NCBI GenBank assembly: GCA_036266995.1
Contig: DATAWX010000249.1
Span: 1-16,401, forward strand
From: GCA-003244245 sp036266995
GTDB lineage: Bacteria > Actinomycetota > Actinomycetes > Mycobacteriales > Pseudonocardiaceae
Direction of reading: 5' to 3'
DNA length: 16,401 bases
A program made the translations under genes and the position numbers. Shown piece by piece: positions 1-6,503 of this stretch (positions within the stretch are counted from its first letter, which is position 1; each line of letters opens with the position of its first letter). Under the pieces are notes generated by a model. The model was not told where the DNA came from, did not search any database, and saw only the letters and a program-made list of their open reading frames with translations.

Positions 1-563
1 CCCCCAGGCGCCCACAACACATCCCCACCTGGATTGGCCACCCGGCACAGGATGAACAGCAGGTCGGACAGTCGATTGAGGTAGCGCGCGGTCAGCGGGT
101 TGGTGCGTTGCGCGTCGACCTCCAGCAGCGCCCAGGTGCTGCGCTCGGCCCGCCGGGTGACCACCCGGGCGGTGTGCAGCAACGCGGCGCCGGGAGTGCC
201 CCCAGGCAGGATGAACGAGTCCAGCGCCGGGAGCTCGGCGTTGAACTCGTCACACCAACCCTCCAGCCGAGTGACGTAGCTCTCGTCTATCCGCAGCGGA
301 GGATATTTCGGGTTGCTCACGATGGGGGTACAGAGGTCGGCGCCGACATCGAACAGGTCGTTCTGCACCTGCCGCAGCACCGTGATCAGCTGTTGTTCCA
401 ACGATCCCAGCGCCAGTGCCACGCCGAGCGCGCAGTTGGCTTCGTCGACGTCGGCGTAGGCGATGAGCCGCGGGTCGGACTTGCTCACCCGGGAGAAATC
501 GCCGAGGCCGGTCGTTCCGTCGTCGCCGGTGCGGGTGTAGATCCTGGTCAGGTGCACAGCCAT
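1..563 (-). CDS. ATP:cob(I)alamin adenosyltransferase, PduO type (3' end cut by window)
   Basis: This cytosolic enzyme family transfers the adenosyl group of ATP to cob(I)alamin, making adenosylcobalamin for B12-dependent mutases. The reading frame from ATG at 563 is open to the window edge (187 codons). It starts MAVHLTRIYTRTGDDGTTGL, which carries the N-terminal ATP-binding TRTGDDGTT motif. It then shows YADVDEANCALG near residue 46 and RLSDLLFILCR near residue 165, the conserved C-terminal helix of the PduO family. Relatives are about 190 residues, so only a few codons should be missing beyond base 1. It is divergent from murA with 55 bp between starts, the same pairing as Rv1314c-Rv1315 in M. 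tuberculosis. A TAGCCT -10-like box lies 6 nt before the ATG, which suggests a leaderless mRNA. A B12-dependent mutase gene lies 3 kb away, a likely consumer of the product. The family assignment is firm. Confidence 0.93.
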   Translation of the reverse strand, partial: MAVHLTRIYTRTGDDGTTGLGDFSRVSKSDPRLIAYADVDEANCALGVALALGSLEQQLITVLRQVQNDLFDVGADLCTPIVSNPKYPPLRIDESYVTRLEGWCDEFNAELPALDSFILPGGTPGAALLHTARVVTRRAERSTWALLEVDAQRTNPLTARYLNRLSDLLFILCRVANPGGDVLWAPG

Positions 564-569
564 GAGATC

Positions 570-575
570 AGGCTA
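570..575 (-). promoter_or_regulatory. -10 box of the adenosyltransferase gene (leaderless type)
   Basis: On the minus strand TAGCCT fits the actinobacterial TANNNT -10 consensus. It is followed by six bases (GATCTC) and then the ATG at 563. That spacing would place the transcription start on the A of the start codon. No Shine-Dalgarno sequence is visible. The call is inferred from spacing only. Confidence 0.5.
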
Positions 576-603
576 CGGCTGCGCGCCGTGACGAGTGCAC
601 CCG

Positions 604-609
604 CTAGCG
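604..609 (+). promoter_or_regulatory. -10 box of murA
   Basis: TAGCGT is followed by nine bases and then the GTG start at 619. Transcription would begin about 2-3 nt before the start codon, giving a leaderless or nearly leaderless message. It is back to back with the -10 box of the adenosyltransferase gene (570-575), so the 55-bp gap would be a compact divergent promoter. No convincing -35 hexamer was seen. Confidence 0.5.
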
Positions 610-618
610 TGCGCAGGC

Positions 619-1893
619 GTGAGCGAGCACTTCAGGGTCCGTGGTGGCGCCCGGTTGACGGGCGAGGTGCAGGTCGTCGGCGCGAAGAACAGTGTGTTGA
701 AGCTGATGGCGGCTGCGTTGCTGGCCGAGGGCACCACGACCCTCACCAACTGTCCCGAGATTCTGGATGTCCCGCTGATGGGTGACGTGCTGCGGGGGCT
801 GGGCTGTGCCGTGCAGGTCGCCGGCTCGCAGGTCAGCATCACCGCGCCGGCTGAGCTCAAGCACGAGGCCGATTACGGATCGGTGAGCAAGCTGCGGGCA
901 TCGGTGTGCGTGCTCGGTCCGTTAGTCGGCCGCTGCCGGCGGGCCAGGGTCGCACTGCCCGGCGGCGACGCCATCGGCTCGCGCCCGCTGGACATGCACC
1001 AGAACGGGCTTCGCAAGCTGGGTGCCCGCAGCGAGATCGAGCATGGCTGTGTGGTGGCCGAGGCGGAGGGCCTGCACGGGGCGCAGATCTGGCTGGACTT
1101 CCCGAGCGTGGGGGCGACCGAGAACATCCTGATGGCGGCAGTGCTTGCCGAGGGCACCACCGTCATCGACAACGCGGCGCGCGAACCGGAGATCGTGGAT
1201 CTGTGCGTGATGTTGCAGCAGATGGGAGCCCGCATCGGCGGCGCGGGCACTTCCACTCTCACCATTGAGGGGGTCGACGCGCTGGCGCCTACCGATCACC
1301 GGGTGATCGGCGACCGCATCGTCGGGGCCACCTGGGCGTTCGCCGCGGCGATGACTCAGGGTGACGTCACGGTCCGGGGCGTCGATCCGCATCATCTGGA
1401 CCTGGTGCTGGAGAAGCTGCGGTTGGCCGGTGCTGACGTCGATCAACCAGGGGCGGGCGACGCCTTCCGGGTGGTGATGCCCGGCCGGCCCACCGCGGTG
1501 GACTTCGTGACGCTGCCCTACCCGGGTTTCGCCACCGACCTGCAGCCGATGGCAATCGCCCTGTCGGCCGTCGCCGAGGGCACCTCGATGATCACCGAGA
1601 ATGTGTTCGAAGCCCGATTCCGGTTCGTCGAGGAGATGATCCGCCTCGGCGCCGACGCCCGGACCGACGGGCACCACGCGGTGGTCCGGGGCATCGAGCG
1701 GCTCTCCAGTGCCCCGGTGTGGGCCTGCGACATCCGGGCCGGCGCGGGCCTGGTGCTAGCCGGGTTGTGTGCCGAGGGGACCACCGACGTCTGGGACGTC
1801 TTCCACATCGACCGCGGCTACCCGAGCTTCCTGGAAAACCTCACCGCCCTGGGCGCCGACGTCCGCCGGGTAACCGCCCCTCCGGAACGCTGA
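619..1893 (+). CDS. murA: UDP-N-acetylglucosamine 1-carboxyvinyltransferase (MurA)
   Basis: MurA transfers enolpyruvate from PEP to UDP-GlcNAc, the first committed step of peptidoglycan synthesis, in the cytosol. The GTG start at 619 gives 424 residues, close to the roughly 418 of the M. tuberculosis enzyme, and aligns with its N-terminus. The frame is open further upstream to an ATG at 595, but those residues do not fit the family. Visible family motifs are GAKNSVLKLMAA (residues 21-32), RASVCVLGPLVGR (93-105), the active-site loop VALPGGDAIGSRPLD (111-125), and TENVFEARFRFVEEM plus GADARTDGHHAVVRG in the C-terminal lobe. Residue 117 is Asp where fosfomycin-sensitive enzymes have Cys, as in mycobacterial MurA, so intrinsic fosfomycin resistance is expected. 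The stop is 8 bp from the stop of the convergent acyl-CoA ligase gene. No rRNA gene follows, unlike in M. tuberculosis. Confidence 0.97.
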   Translation: MSEHFRVRGGARLTGEVQVVGAKNSVLKLMAAALLAEGTTTLTNCPEILDVPLMGDVLRGLGCAVQVAGSQVSITAPAELKHEADYGSVSKLRASVCVLGPLVGRCRRARVALPGGDAIGSRPLDMHQNGLRKLGARSEIEHGCVVAEAEGLHGAQIWLDFPSVGATENILMAAVLAEGTTVIDNAAREPEIVDLCVMLQQMGARIGGAGTSTLTIEGVDALAPTDHRVIGDRIVGATWAFAAAMTQGDVTVRGVDPHHLDLVLEKLRLAGADVDQPGAGDAFRVVMPGRPTAVDFVTLPYPGFATDLQPMAIALSAVAEGTSMITENVFEARFRFVEEMIRLGADARTDGHHAVVRGIERLSSAPVWACDIRAGAGLVLAGLCAEGTTDVWDVFHIDRGYPSFLENLTALGADVRRVTAPPER

Positions 1894-1901
1894 GCGCAGC
1901 G

Positions 1902-3530
1902 CTACTCGATGTGGATCACGTCGAGGGCGCCGGTGGCGTAGCGATGGCGGATGAGCTTCTTGTCGAACTTGCCTACTGAGGTCTTGGGCACCTCGGTGAT
2001 GAACGACCAACGCTCGGGCAGTTGCCAGGCCGGCGCTGAGGCGCTGAGATGATCGCGTAGCTCGGCAGCGCTGACCTGCGCGCCTTCAGCGACGACCACG
2101 GTGGCCAGCGGACGTTCCAACCATCTGTCGTCCGGGACGGCGACCACTGCGGCCTCGACCACCTTCGGGTGGGCCATCAGCAGGTTCTCCAGCCGCACCG
2201 AAGAGATCCATTCTCCGCCAGACTTGATCACGTCCTTGGAGCGGTCGCTGATGGTGATGAAGCCCAGCTCGTCGATGGCGCCGACGTCGCCGGTCCGCAG
2301 CCAGCCGTCGTGGAATCTGGCGGGGTCGTCATCCCCGTAATACCGCGCGGTGACCCACGGCCCTCGGACCTCGATCTCGCCGACCGACTCGCCGTCGCTG
2401 GGCGCCACTGTGTCGTCCTCGCCAACGATGCGAGCCTCGATCCCGGCCACGAGGCGTCCCGCGCTGGCCCGATATCGCCAGTACTCCTCGCCGTGCGCGC
2501 CGCCCGGAGGCGTGGCCACCGAACCGACGGGGGAGGTCTCGGTCATCCCCCAGGCCTGCTTGACCTCCACCCCCAGCTCCTCGGAGAACGCCCTGATCAG
2601 CGCCAGCGGTACGGCGGAGCCGCCACAGATCACCCGGCGGATCGAGGAGAGGTCTCCACCGTGCTCGCGCAGGTGGCGCAGTACGTTGCCCCAGATGGTC
2701 GGTACCGCGGCAGCGATGGTGGGTTGCAGCGCCTCGATGAGCCTGACCAGCGAATCGGCCGCCAGATGGCGGTCCGGCATGATCAAGCTGGTACCGGACA
2801 TCAGCGCGGCGTAGGGCAGGCCCCAGGCGTTGACGTGAAACATCGGCACCACCGGCAGGATCCGGTCGGATGGGGTCAGGCCCCCGGCCTCGCCGGAACA
2901 GATGCACATCGAGTGCAGGTAGGCCGAGCGGTGGCTGTAGGCGACTCCTTTGGGGTCGCCGGTGGTGCCGCTCGTGTAGCACATCGCGGCCGCGGAGCGC
3001 TCGTCGATGTCGGTCGGCCAGTGGAACTCCTCGGGCTGGGCGGCGAGCAGCTCATGGTAGGAGTGCAGCTGCCTGCCGGCGCCGTCCAGCGGCGAGAGGT
3101 CCGCTTCCCCGACTACCAGCACATGGCGGACTGTCTTCATCTCCGGCAGGGCCCTGGCCAGCAGCGGCACCAGCGAACCGTCCACGATCAGCACGTCGTC
3201 CTGCGCGTGGTTGGCGATCCAGGCCACCTGCTCGGGCGCCAGCCGCAGGTTGAGGGTGTGGATCACCGCGCCCATCGCCGGGATCGCGAGGTAGGCCTCA
3301 AGATGTTCCTGGTTGTTCCACTGGAAGGTCGCCACCCGCTGGTCACCGGTGACCCCGAGCTCCCGCAGCGCGCCGGCCAGCCGCGCGGCGCGCCGCACCA
3401 CCTGGGCGTAGTTCGCGCGGCGGGCACCGTCGCCTGTCCAGGTGACGACCTCGCTGTCGCCGTGCACGGTGGCGCCATGGCGCATGATCATGCCCACAGT
3501 CAGCGGGACATCCATCATCGTGCTGTCCAC
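1902..3530 (-). CDS. Acyl-CoA ligase (AMP-binding, FadD type)
   Basis: This is an ANL-superfamily enzyme of 542 residues that activates a carboxylic acid to its CoA thioester through an acyl-AMP intermediate. Visible motifs are the P-loop YTSGTTGDPKG (residues 185-195), the adenine-binding AWGMTETSP (326-334), YYGDDDPARFHDGWLRTGD (397-415), the hinge region SDRSKDVIKSGGEWIS (428-443) and the C-terminal catalytic lysine in SVGKFDKK (Lys521). The GTG start at 3530 is supported by a GGAAGGGG sequence 8 nt upstream and by the STMMDVPLT N-terminus, which resembles medium- or long-chain FadD proteins. An ATG 12 bases further in is an alternative. It is convergent with murA and divergent from the MeaA-type mutase, which hints at shared acyl-CoA metabolism. 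The substrate cannot be read from sequence. No residues needed for catalysis appear to be lost. Confidence 0.93.
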   Translation of the reverse strand: MDSTMMDVPLTVGMIMRHGATVHGDSEVVTWTGDGARRANYAQVVRRAARLAGALRELGVTGDQRVATFQWNNQEHLEAYLAIPAMGAVIHTLNLRLAPEQVAWIANHAQDDVLIVDGSLVPLLARALPEMKTVRHVLVVGEADLSPLDGAGRQLHSYHELLAAQPEEFHWPTDIDERSAAAMCYTSGTTGDPKGVAYSHRSAYLHSMCICSGEAGGLTPSDRILPVVPMFHVNAWGLPYAALMSGTSLIMPDRHLAADSLVRLIEALQPTIAAAVPTIWGNVLRHLREHGGDLSSIRRVICGGSAVPLALIRAFSEELGVEVKQAWGMTETSPVGSVATPPGGAHGEEYWRYRASAGRLVAGIEARIVGEDDTVAPSDGESVGEIEVRGPWVTARYYGDDDPARFHDGWLRTGDVGAIDELGFITISDRSKDVIKSGGEWISSVRLENLLMAHPKVVEAAVVAVPDDRWLERPLATVVVAEGAQVSAAELRDHLSASAPAWQLPERWSFITEVPKTSVGKFDKKLIRHRYATGALDVIHIE

Positions 3531-3538
3531 CGCGGTGG

Positions 3539-3546
3539 CCCCTTCC
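3539..3546 (-). promoter_or_regulatory. Ribosome binding site deciding the acyl-CoA ligase start
   Basis: GGAAGGGG on the minus strand lies 8 nt before the GTG at 3530. This supports GTG 3530 over the internal ATG codons at 3518 and 3515. Confidence 0.6.
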
Positions 3547-3556
3547 AGTTATCCAT

Positions 3557-3568
3557 CACTGGCCAGTG
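3557..3568. promoter_or_regulatory. Palindromic operator candidate between ligase and mutase genes
   Basis: CACTGGCCAGTG is a perfect 12-bp palindrome in the middle of the 85-bp divergent intergenic region. The symmetry continues outward at some flanking positions (A/T and C/G pairs at 3555/3570 and 3554/3571). It lies just upstream of the mutase -10-like box and within the probable promoter of the ligase. One regulator, for example of the TetR type common in mycobacterial lipid metabolism, could control both genes. The regulator is unknown. Confidence 0.45.
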
Positions 3569-3578
3569 GTGTCCCAGG

Positions 3579-3584
3579 TAATGT
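3579..3584 (+). promoter_or_regulatory. -10-like box of the mutase gene
   Basis: TAATGT fits TANNNT and is followed, 18 bases later, by a clear GGAGGT Shine-Dalgarno at 3603-3608 and the ATG at 3616. This would give a short leader of about 25 nt. No good -35 was found. Confidence 0.35.
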
Positions 3585-3602
3585 CACTGGGGCAGAGCTG
3601 CC

Positions 3603-3608
3603 GGAGGT
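3603..3608 (+). promoter_or_regulatory. Ribosome binding site of the mutase gene
   Basis: GGAGGT lies 7 nt before ATG 3616 and decides that start. The frame is open for another 174 bases upstream, but that extension would run back across the ligase start and has no family similarity. Confidence 0.75.
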
Positions 3609-3615
3609 GCCCCGA

Positions 3616-5613
3616 ATGCCCTATCCGAGTGACCGTGAGCGCGACCGGCCATGGGTGATGCGAACATACGCCGGGCACTCGTCGGCGAGCACGTCCAATG
3701 CGTTGTACCGGCGCAATCTTGCCAAGGGTCAGACCGGCCTTTCGGTGGCCTTCGACCTGCCCACCCAGACCGGTTACGACCCTGACCACGAACTGGCCCG
3801 CGGCGAGGTCGGCAAGGTCGGCGTGCCGATCAGCCACATCGGCGACATGCGTGCCCTTTTCGACGGCATCCCGATGGCACAGGCCAACACGTCGATGACG
3901 ATCAACGCCACCGCCATGTGGCTACTGGCCCTCTACGCGTCGGTGGCCACCGAGCACGGGGCGGACCTGGCGCAACTGTCAGGCACCACGCAGAACGACA
4001 TCATCAAGGAGTACCTGTCCCGCGGGACCTACGCCTTCCCACCGGGGCCGAGCCTGCGATTGATCACCGACGTGGTGGTCTACACGGTCAACCAGATGCC
4101 GAAATGGAACCCGATCAACATCTGCAGTTACCACCTGCAGGAGGCGGGCGCGACGCCGGTGCAGGAGGTCGCCTACGCCATGTGCACGGCGATCGCCGTC
4201 TTGGACTCGGTGCGCGACTGCGGTCAGGTCGCGCCGCAGGACTTCGCGCAGGTCGTCGGGCGGATGTCGTTCTTCGTCAATGCCGGGGTGCGCTTCGTCG
4301 AGGAGATGTGCAAGCTGCGCGCCTTCGGCCGGTTGTGGGATGAGACCTGCCGGGATCGCTATGGCGTGGCTGATCCCAAGTTGCGCCGTTTCCGCTACGG
4401 CGTGCAGGTCAACTCGCTTGGGCTGACCGAGCCGCAGCCGGAGAACAACGTTCAGCGCATTGTGCTGGAGATGCTCGCGGTGACGCTGTCCCGCGGCGCG
4501 CGGGCTCGCGCGGTGCAGCTGCCGGCGTGGAACGAGGCGCTGGGCCTACCCCGGTCCTGGGACCAGCAGTGGGCGCTGCGGATGCAGCAGGTGTTGGCCT
4601 ATGAGACCGACCTGCTGGACTACGAGGATCTCTTCGATGGCTCTCATGTCGTCGAGGCTCGGGTTGCCGAGATCGCCGCTGGTGCCCGAGCGGAGATCGA
4701 CCGGGTGCAGGGCATGGGCGGGGCGATTGCCGCCGTCGAATCGGGTTACATGAAATCGCAGCTGGTGTCGTCGCTGGCCGCTCGGCGACGTCGGATCGAG
4801 GACGGCGAGGATGTCGTAGTCGGGGTGAACCGGTTCACCGAGACCGATCCCAGCCCGCTGCAGGCTGACGGCGCCGGTGCGATCGAGACAGTCGATCCGG
4901 AGACCGAGGCCCGGGTGATCGAGGCGATCCGGATCTGGCGAGCCGATCGGGACTCGACTGCGGTGGAGGCTTCGCTGCAGGTTCTGGCGCGGGCCGCCAA
5001 GACCGACGCCAACCTGGTCGAGGCCTCGATGGCGTGCGCTCGTGCCGGTGTGACGACCGGGGAGTGGGCCGCAACGCTGCGGGAGGTGTTCGGCGAGTAC
5101 CGGGCGCCGACCGGGATTGCCGGCGCGTCGGCGCCAGGCCCGGCCGGCTCGGCCGGCGACGCCATCGGGCGCGTTCGGGACCGGGTACGGGCGGTCAGTG
5201 AGGAGCTGGGCCAGCGGCTGCGGATACTGGTCGGCAAGCCCGGCCTCGACGGCCACTCCAACGGTGCCGAGCAGGTGGCGGTCCGAGCCCGCGATGTCGG
5301 CTTCGAGGTGATCTACCAGGGCATCCGGCTCACTCCGGCGGAGATCGTCGCGGCGGCGGTGGCCGAGGACGTGCACGTGGTCGGGTTGTCGGTACTGTCC
5401 GGTTCACACCTGGAAGTGGTGCCCGCGGTGGTCGACGGGTTGCGGGCGGCGGGCGCCGGGGACGTGCCCGTGGTGGTCGGCGGCATCATCCCGCCGCAGG
5501 ACGCCGAGTCGCTGCGCGCGCTGGGGGTTGCCCGAGTGTTCACGCCCAAAGACTTCGAGCTCACCGACATCATGGACCAGATCGTCGACCTCATCCGCCC
5601 CCGCCGCTCGTGA
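3616..5613 (+). CDS. meaA: Adenosylcobalamin-dependent acyl-CoA mutase, MeaA/ethylmalonyl-CoA mutase type
   Basis: This 665-residue single-chain carbon-skeleton mutase joins the substrate barrel to a C-terminal B12 domain. The barrel begins RPWVMRTYAGH (11-21), then shows KGQTGLSVAFDLPTQTGYD (37-55), GTTQNDIIKEYLSRGTYAFP (123-142) and WNPINICSYHLQEAGATPVQE (164-184). Tyr18 and Arg136 match the Tyr/Arg pair that binds a carboxylated acyl group in methylmalonyl-CoA mutase; isobutyryl-CoA mutase has Phe/Gln there. The B12 domain has the DxHxxG base-off motif (Asp545, His547, Gly550) and LSVLSGSH (591-598). The overall sequence resembles MeaA proteins more than MutB, so interconversion of ethylmalonyl-CoA and methylsuccinyl-CoA is the best guess; methylmalonyl-CoA remains possible. 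It needs adenosylcobalamin, supplied by the enzyme family encoded at 1-563. It is divergent from the ligase and 53 bp ahead of the crotonase gene. No crotonyl-CoA carboxylase/reductase is in the window. Confidence 0.88.
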   Translation: MPYPSDRERDRPWVMRTYAGHSSASTSNALYRRNLAKGQTGLSVAFDLPTQTGYDPDHELARGEVGKVGVPISHIGDMRALFDGIPMAQANTSMTINATAMWLLALYASVATEHGADLAQLSGTTQNDIIKEYLSRGTYAFPPGPSLRLITDVVVYTVNQMPKWNPINICSYHLQEAGATPVQEVAYAMCTAIAVLDSVRDCGQVAPQDFAQVVGRMSFFVNAGVRFVEEMCKLRAFGRLWDETCRDRYGVADPKLRRFRYGVQVNSLGLTEPQPENNVQRIVLEMLAVTLSRGARARAVQLPAWNEALGLPRSWDQQWALRMQQVLAYETDLLDYEDLFDGSHVVEARVAEIAAGARAEIDRVQGMGGAIAAVESGYMKSQLVSSLAARRRRIEDGEDVVVGVNRFTETDPSPLQADGAGAIETVDPETEARVIEAIRIWRADRDSTAVEASLQVLARAAKTDANLVEASMACARAGVTTGEWAATLREVFGEYRAPTGIAGASAPGPAGSAGDAIGRVRDRVRAVSEELGQRLRILVGKPGLDGHSNGAEQVAVRARDVGFEVIYQGIRLTPAEIVAAAVAEDVHVVGLSVLSGSHLEVVPAVVDGLRAAGAGDVPVVVGGIIPPQDAESLRALGVARVFTPKDFELTDIMDQIVDLIRPRRS

Positions 5614-5654
5614 CCAGCCCTCGTGTTCGGGAGGCTGAGGGCAGCTGACCGCGT

Positions 5655-5660
5655 TAGCGT
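5655..5660 (+). promoter_or_regulatory. -10 box of the crotonase gene (leaderless type)
   Basis: TAGCGT is followed by six bases (CGGGGG) and then ATG 5667, so transcription would begin at the start codon. The preceding T gives TTAGCGT. The G-run could alternatively serve as a weak ribosome site, but it is too close to the ATG to act as one. Confidence 0.5.
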
Positions 5661-5666
5661 CGGGGG

Positions 5667-6437
5667 ATGGGATTTGCTGCGCTGAAGGTTGAGCGGGACG
5701 GAGACACTGTCCGGATCACGATGAACCGGCCGGAGCGTCGCAATGCGCTGTCGGCTGATCACCTCGTCGAGCTGCGCGACGCGTTCGCCGAGGCGGGCCG
5801 GTCCGATGCCACCGGCATCGTCTTGGGTGCTGAGGGAAAGACGTTCTCGGCAGGTCACGACTTCGCCGACGTATCGACGCGCGACCTCGCTGGGGTCCGG
5901 GAGTTGCTGTCACTGTGCACGGGCGTGATGCGGGCCATCCAGTCAGTTCCGCAGGTCGTCGTCGCCCGGGTGCACGCGCTGGCCACAGCGGCGGGTTGTC
6001 AACTGGTGGCCTCCTGCGATCTTGCGGTGGCCGCCGAATCGGCAGGTTTTGCGCTACCTGGTGGCAGAGGAGGCTGGTTCTGCCACACACCCGCCGTGCC
6101 GGTCGCTCGGTCGATCGGCCGCAAGCGGCTGATGGAGATGGCGCTGACCGGCGACGTGGTGGATGCCCGCACCGCTACGGAATGGGGTTTGGTCAACCAG
6201 GCAGTCCCGGATGCTGATCTGGATGCCGCCGTGGACGATCTACTTGCACGCGCCACCCGCGGTAGCCGGACCAGCAAGGCGCTGGGCAAGCAGACCCTCT
6301 ACGCGCAGCTGGATCGCCCTGAGGCAGACGCCTATGCCATCGCGTTGGAGGTGATGGCCGCCGCGTCGCAAACCGCTGGTGCCAAGGAAGGTATGGCGGC
6401 CTTCCTCGCCAAGCGCTACCCAGCCTGGCCGGACTAA
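5667..6437 (+). CDS. Enoyl-CoA hydratase/isomerase (crotonase) family protein lacking the hydratase glutamates
   Basis: This 256-residue crotonase-fold protein binds acyl-CoA thioesters. The N-terminal ITMNRPERRNALS (17-29) and the oxyanion-hole segments FSAGHDF (60-66) and ATAAGCQL (106-113) are typical. In enoyl-CoA hydratase two glutamates do the water addition, one in GGCEL and one in PEI. Here the first position is Gln112 and the second falls in PGGRGG (131-136) with no acid, as in ECHDC3-like proteins. Classical hydration is therefore unlikely; another CoA reaction such as isomerisation, thioester hydrolysis or decarboxylation, or a binding role, is possible. The gene follows the B12 mutase by 53 bp and has its own TAGCGT box, so it need not be cotranscribed. 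The C-terminal region (EGMAAFLAKRYPAW) is the usual family end. The family is sure and the reaction unknown. Confidence 0.9.
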   Translation: MGFAALKVERDGDTVRITMNRPERRNALSADHLVELRDAFAEAGRSDATGIVLGAEGKTFSAGHDFADVSTRDLAGVRELLSLCTGVMRAIQSVPQVVVARVHALATAAGCQLVASCDLAVAAESAGFALPGGRGGWFCHTPAVPVARSIGRKRLMEMALTGDVVDARTATEWGLVNQAVPDADLDAAVDDLLARATRGSRTSKALGKQTLYAQLDRPEADAYAIALEVMAAASQTAGAKEGMAAFLAKRYPAWPD

Positions 6438-6442
6438 AGAGG

Positions 6443-6486
6443 TCGTGAGTGGCAAGAGGTGCCAGAACACCGTTACGCACTCACGA
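6443..6486. repeat. Inverted repeat in front of nucS
   Basis: TCGTGAGTG (6443-6451) and CACTCACGA (6478-6486) are perfect 9-bp arms separated by 26 nt. Inside is a second small hairpin, TGGCA-AGAGG-TGCCA (6450-6464), whose left arm overlaps the outer arm. The outer right arm ends 4 nt before the nucS -10 box. It could end the crotonase message or be an operator for nucS. There is no U-run. Confidence 0.45.
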
Positions 6487-6490
6487 GCGC

Positions 6491-6496
6491 TAGCGT
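6491..6496 (+). promoter_or_regulatory. -10 box of nucS (leaderless type)
   Basis: TAGCGT is followed by seven bases (GCACACC) and GTG 6504, the start chosen for NucS. This is the classic spacing of a leaderless mycobacterial transcript beginning with the G of GTG. It also supports that start over the in-frame ATG at 6459, which lies upstream of the box. Confidence 0.6.
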
Positions 6497-6503
6497 GCAC
6501 ACC

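Noticed and set aside
2169..3581. 470-codon frame opposite the acyl-CoA ligase gene
   Set aside because: It is antisense to a clear enzyme gene and has the biased composition of a shadow frame.
3442..3615. Upstream extension of the mutase reading frame
   Set aside because: It overlaps the start of the divergent ligase gene, has no family similarity, and a good ribosome site stands before ATG 3616.
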